Positions 61,601 to 64,000 of a stretch of 64,000 bases of DNA are shown in pieces; the first letter of the stretch is position 1, and each line of letters opens with the position of its first letter. The position numbers were made by a program, and so were the translations under genes. The notes below the pieces were generated by a model. It was given only the letters and a program-made list of their open reading frames with translations, did not search any database and was not told where the DNA came from. This DNA comes from Drosophila miranda. Lineage: Eukaryota; Arthropoda; Insecta; Diptera; Drosophilidae. The stretch is taken from assembly GCF_003369915.1 (NCBI RefSeq), contig NC_046677.1, positions 16,306,001 through 16,370,000 on the forward strand, read 5' to 3'.

Positions 61601-63126
61601 CCATTTCGACATAGGCGGGGACATTGTAGTCCGCCTGGATCTGAGTATCGTTCAGTCTGTCTGGTTTCATTTGATAAAAGTCCCTATCATAGCGATTTAC
61701 ATTCTCGTGCTGTCGTGGACAGTGGGTGCCCAGACTTTGAATTTGACTCCTGTCTGCTGTTTCCGCTCCTCCGCTTTTGACAAAGTTCACCCGGTTGTGG
61801 CTCAGATCCAGGCCTTGCTGCTGATCCTGGCTGCTGTAGTTCATTTGCAACAGCCATATGCAGCCTATGAAGCCAACCTGAAGTATCAGAACGGACCAGA
61901 GCACCAGTTTTTTGGTTATGGCCAAACGCCCGATGCCGATGCCGCCGGTGGCAGATGTTAGCGTCTGCGACACCGAAATTGTGCTCCTCACCATAGCGGT
62001 TCAGTTTTTAATAGTTTTTTCTGGTCATTTTATCAACGAATATTGCGTTCTTTCTTTTTGTTTTTTTCTCGGCCAAACACACCCAAAAAATTGTACTTTC
62101 AACTCCCCCGCACAGCTGTCGAAAATGTCCTCCCGTCCACAGCTGTTCGAAAGCGCTCGGAGTTTGGCCCTTTTCCCGCTAAATCTGGCTACAAAATGTA
62201 AAATACACTACCCGTAAAATTGATCAGATAATGTTTTAAATTAATATTCTCATACTTATCAACTTACCCGTGACATCGAAGGCTGAAAAATAAATTTAAA
62301 TTTATATCAATTATAAATATCATATACATATATGTATTTGGAGTTTAAAATGCGCGTAAAATTGATACGATGTTTTTAATAATTATTATCCACTTGAAAG
62401 ACTCAACGTCAAAATATATAAAATGCTTAGAAAAAGAAATTCCTTTTAAATTTAGCATTTAGAGTCTAGCATTTTTCGCGCTAAAACTGCCAACATTTTA
62501 CAACACTAATATAAAATGGAAACATTACACTATGCAACACCACTGCACATTAGCCGTTAATCCATAGATTTAAACGATATCTAAAACGAAAACACAATGA
62601 AAACACAAGAAATAATTTTTCCCTTTTTTGCAGATATCCCTCGCAGGTTTTCGTTGGGGACACCTATTGCTACTTTGCCGGCATGACTTTTGCCGTGGTC
62701 GGAATTCTGGGGCACTTTAGCAAGACCCTGCTGCTATTCTTTCTGCCCCAAATAATTAACTTTCTGTACTCGACGCCGCAGCTCTTTCACTTTGTGCCCT
62801 GCCCCCGTCACCGCCTGCCCAAGTACGACACCAAGACCGACCTGCTCCACATAAGCACCACGGAATTTCGACTGGAGGAGCTGAATAGTCTAGGGCGTCT
62901 GATGGTCACAGTTCTAAGGAAATTACGGCTGATCAGCTGGCACAAGACTGCGGACGGACTTGTGAGAACGAACAACTTGACGCTGATCAATTTTGTTCTG
63001 GTCATCTTTGGCCCCGTCCATGAGAGGGTGGTCACCCAAATGCTGATGGCCCTACAGGTGCTGTGCACGCTTTTAGCCTTAGTCATACGCTATCCTCTGG
63101 CCAATTATTTCTACGAGAATACGTAG
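58688..63126 (+). CDS. Alg7: Alg7, UDP-GlcNAc:dolichyl-phosphate GlcNAc-1-phosphotransferase, 409 aa
   Basis: Five coding exons: 58688-58833, 58891-59032, 59092-59305, 59372-59606 and 62634-63126; phases agree. The last intron is 3.0 kb and carries the Mgat3-like gene on the other strand. The protein is a polytopic ER membrane enzyme with about ten hydrophobic segments. Family signatures are '[14 protein letters not shown]', 'FGFADD'-type '[17 protein letters not shown]', '[13 protein letters not shown]' and '[13 protein letters not shown]'. The first Asp-Asp and the Asn/Gly-rich loops bind Mg and UDP-GlcNAc. It makes dolichyl-PP-GlcNAc, the first step of N-glycan precursor assembly and the target of tunicamycin. 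The length fits the family (about 400 aa). Confidence 0.96.
59607..60518. other. Alg7 intron 4, part upstream of the nested gene
   Basis: Intron DNA. It contains a repeat-like scrap at about 59928-60030 ('aggttagattaggt' then 'gctagaagcccgttacacttatgccggtttcggcccgttgtggtacc'), which resembles a dispersed repeat of flies. No gene is seen. It should contain the 3' UTR of the nested gene (minus strand). Confidence 0.5.
60519..61994 (-). CDS. Mgat3: MGAT3-like beta-1,4-GlcNAc-transferase (GT17), nested in Alg7 intron, 491 aa
   Basis: Single-exon gene, start at 61994, stop at 60519, antisense within Alg7 intron 4. Type II membrane topology: a hydrophobic segment at about residues 28-50 ('[20 protein letters not shown]'), then a stem. 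An EGF-like cysteine motif '[16 protein letters not shown]' is followed by the GT17 catalytic domain: '[20 protein letters not shown]', '[12 protein letters not shown]', '[11 protein letters not shown]', '[11 protein letters not shown]' and '[12 protein letters not shown]'. GT17 adds the bisecting GlcNAc to N-glycans in the Golgi. Length and layout fit bisecting-GlcNAc transferases. The active-site Asp-rich motif reads 'HGDSQT', as in some invertebrate members, so activity should be tested. Confidence 0.92.
   Translation of the reverse strand: MVRSTISVSQTLTSATGGIGIGRLAITKKLVLWSVLILQVGFIGCIWLLQMNYSSQDQQQGLDLSHNRVNFVKSGGAETADRSQIQSLGTHCPRQHENVNRYDRDFYQMKPDRLNDTQIQADYNVPAYVEMEMGPAAALWCYREGTINESQHINDVDYLMAPPQCKCASGWHGRDCGQPEIIWRALMTHSRASRRGGGTAPLQLSEASSSSLHRLFYMVDLGAWEHISLELLELQLRALLEVVDYFLIYYVSNGSKERSLDSLLGGKASYVLFRCTSAGNCSSAAAYAHFRRQLWSLCGVQMEAKDLLLHGDSQTVYAPAALKFLKYYAKDVLPLRFRLKYNVYGFYWQHPKRTLLNGVISSLGHLRGAQLDPHLLQRQASNTLGDLNHYGGWSCEMCLPPEQIVLLLQHPSHKLPVKLPNDTRNAHIDATYMQQLMANGYHIDGSTQLLRLRQQSEKYYAPDEALLHSSQFGQLLVNLYDVDVFEDLQED
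61995..62633. other. Alg7 intron 4, part upstream of exon 5 (nested-gene promoter side)
   Basis: Intron and likely promoter/leader of the nested minus-strand gene. AT-rich and without repeats of note. The polypyrimidine tract 'ttcccttttttgcag' ends the intron at 62633. Confidence 0.5.
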
Positions 63127-63265
63127 CTCTGGATTCTGATATTTATTGTAGTAAGCCCTGCCTTTCCCAACTCCTATATGCAGATCTAATACTGATTTGA
63201 TTTAATGTCTACACTATATTTCATTTCCCAAAAGTAAGTTAAGTAAATCTGTAATTCTCTCGTCA

Positions 63266-63271
63266 AATAAA
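63266..63271 (+). terminator. Polyadenylation signal of Alg7
   Basis: AATAAA 140 bases after the Alg7 stop codon and only 28 bases before the start codon of the next gene. Confidence 0.6.
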
Positions 63272-63298
63272 ACAAGAAGCAACGAAATCAAATACACC

Positions 63299-64000
63299 AT
63301 GAGCGTATCGGACATGTCAGAGGAATCGGATGTCTCCTTTCCCGAAGAGGAAGACGAGGGACCCAACATAGGCGTAAGCTAACACGGATTACAAGTATAT
63401 ATAGATGTATTATATATTCTCCCCATTTCAGCTCTATATAGGCGGTCGCAATGCTGCCGGACAGCGCCACGGACGTGGCTGGGCCATCTTGCCCAATGGC
63501 GATCAGTACGATGGCAATTATCGCAAGGGACGCCGCCATGGCATTGGCCTCTATGTCTTCAAGGATGGCTCACGTTACTACGGACAATATCGCTGCGGTA
63601 AACGGTGTGGACGTGGTATTTTCATCTACCCCGATGGCTCTGTATATGAGGGTAACTGGCGCAAGCATTTGAAGCATGGCAAGGGGCGTTTTAACTATGT
63701 GAATGGGGACACCTACTCTGGAGACTGGTACAAGGGCCAGCGCCATGGTGTGGGCATATATAGCTTCAATGGCAACAAGGACGGCTGCTGCATGTCGGTG
63801 CGTTTAAAGTCTACCTGGAGTCAAAACATTCGCATGGGACCCTTCGAGCTGCACATTGGCAACGACGACAAGTGCACCGTTCTGCACGGACTCTGGGACA
63901 ATCTGTATCCCATCGGGCCTGCTGTCTTCAGCTTCGACAATCGCTATATGCTGCTGGGTTTCTTCCTACCTGCCAATTACAACTTTAAGGACGGTGGCGA
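63299..64000 (+). CDS. Rsph1: RSPH1-like MORN-repeat protein (3' partial)
   Basis: Coding exons are 63299-63373 and 63432 onward, running off the window end; the 58-nt intron is GT-AG and phase 0. The start MSVSDMSEESD is acidic. Four to five MORN repeats follow ('NGDQYDGNYRKGRRHGIGLY', 'DGSRYYGQYRCGKRCGRG', 'DGSVYEGNWRKHLKHGKG', 'NGDTYSGDWYKGQRHGVG'). Then comes a region not repeated, with 'FELHIGNDDKCTVLHGLWDN'. RSPH1 is a radial-spoke head protein of motile axonemes; in flies that means sperm and its testis precursors. The MORN order fits the family. The remaining protein lies beyond the window. Confidence 0.88.

Overview
The window is eukaryotic nuclear DNA from a fruit fly (Drosophila). 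Short GT-AG introns of 55-90 bases, TATA/TCAGT core promoters, a Helitron relic of the DINE-1/INE-1 type and clear homologues of fly genes (Sirt1, DnaJ-H, Sfmbt, Alg7, Mgat3) all point there. The relic's style and the abundant ACTCGTA-type simple repeats suggest the obscura group (for example D. pseudoobscura or a relative), and the gene set suggests Muller element B (D. melanogaster 2L). Species and chromosome arm are inferences.

Layout. Positions 1-2654 hold the 3' part of a carnitine acyltransferase gene with an unusual Pro/Lys/Ser tandem-repeat N-terminus. Positions 2655-30000 are gene-poor. This part carries a long inverted repeat (arms about 2863-3815 and 6315-7230, nearly identical in the core), two neighbouring TATA-driven genes for small secreted acidic proteins, a five-exon gene for a small secreted lipocalin-like protein, a degenerate tandem repeat, a type II membrane GT31 galactosyltransferase-like gene and a solo end of a Tc1-type transposon. 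A four-exon F-box-like gene (29988-31182, minus) and a second mostly non-coding stretch with a Helitron relic follow.

From 36.8 kb the window becomes gene-dense: a divergent GSK3-family kinase whose first coding exon is only 4 nt, an eight-finger C2H2 protein, DnaJ-H and Sirt1 (divergent pair), Sfmbt (seven coding exons, minus), a RUN-PX sorting-nexin-like gene, Alg7 with the Mgat3-like gene nested antisense in its last intron, and the start of an RSPH1-like MORN-repeat gene cut by the window end.

Functional links. Alg7 starts the dolichol-linked oligosaccharide of N-glycosylation and Mgat3 modifies finished N-glycans, so the nested pair belongs to the same pathway. Sirt1 and Sfmbt are both chromatin repressors. 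The CRAT-like, GSK3-like and RSPH1-like genes resemble families with testis-biased members in flies (inference).

No clear new multi-gene system is visible. The strongest unexplained structures are the long inverted repeat, the cluster of fast-evolving small secreted proteins, and a few coding-like fragments in the gene-poor half. All splice structures were worked out by hand from frame, phase and GT/AG signals and have no transcript support here.
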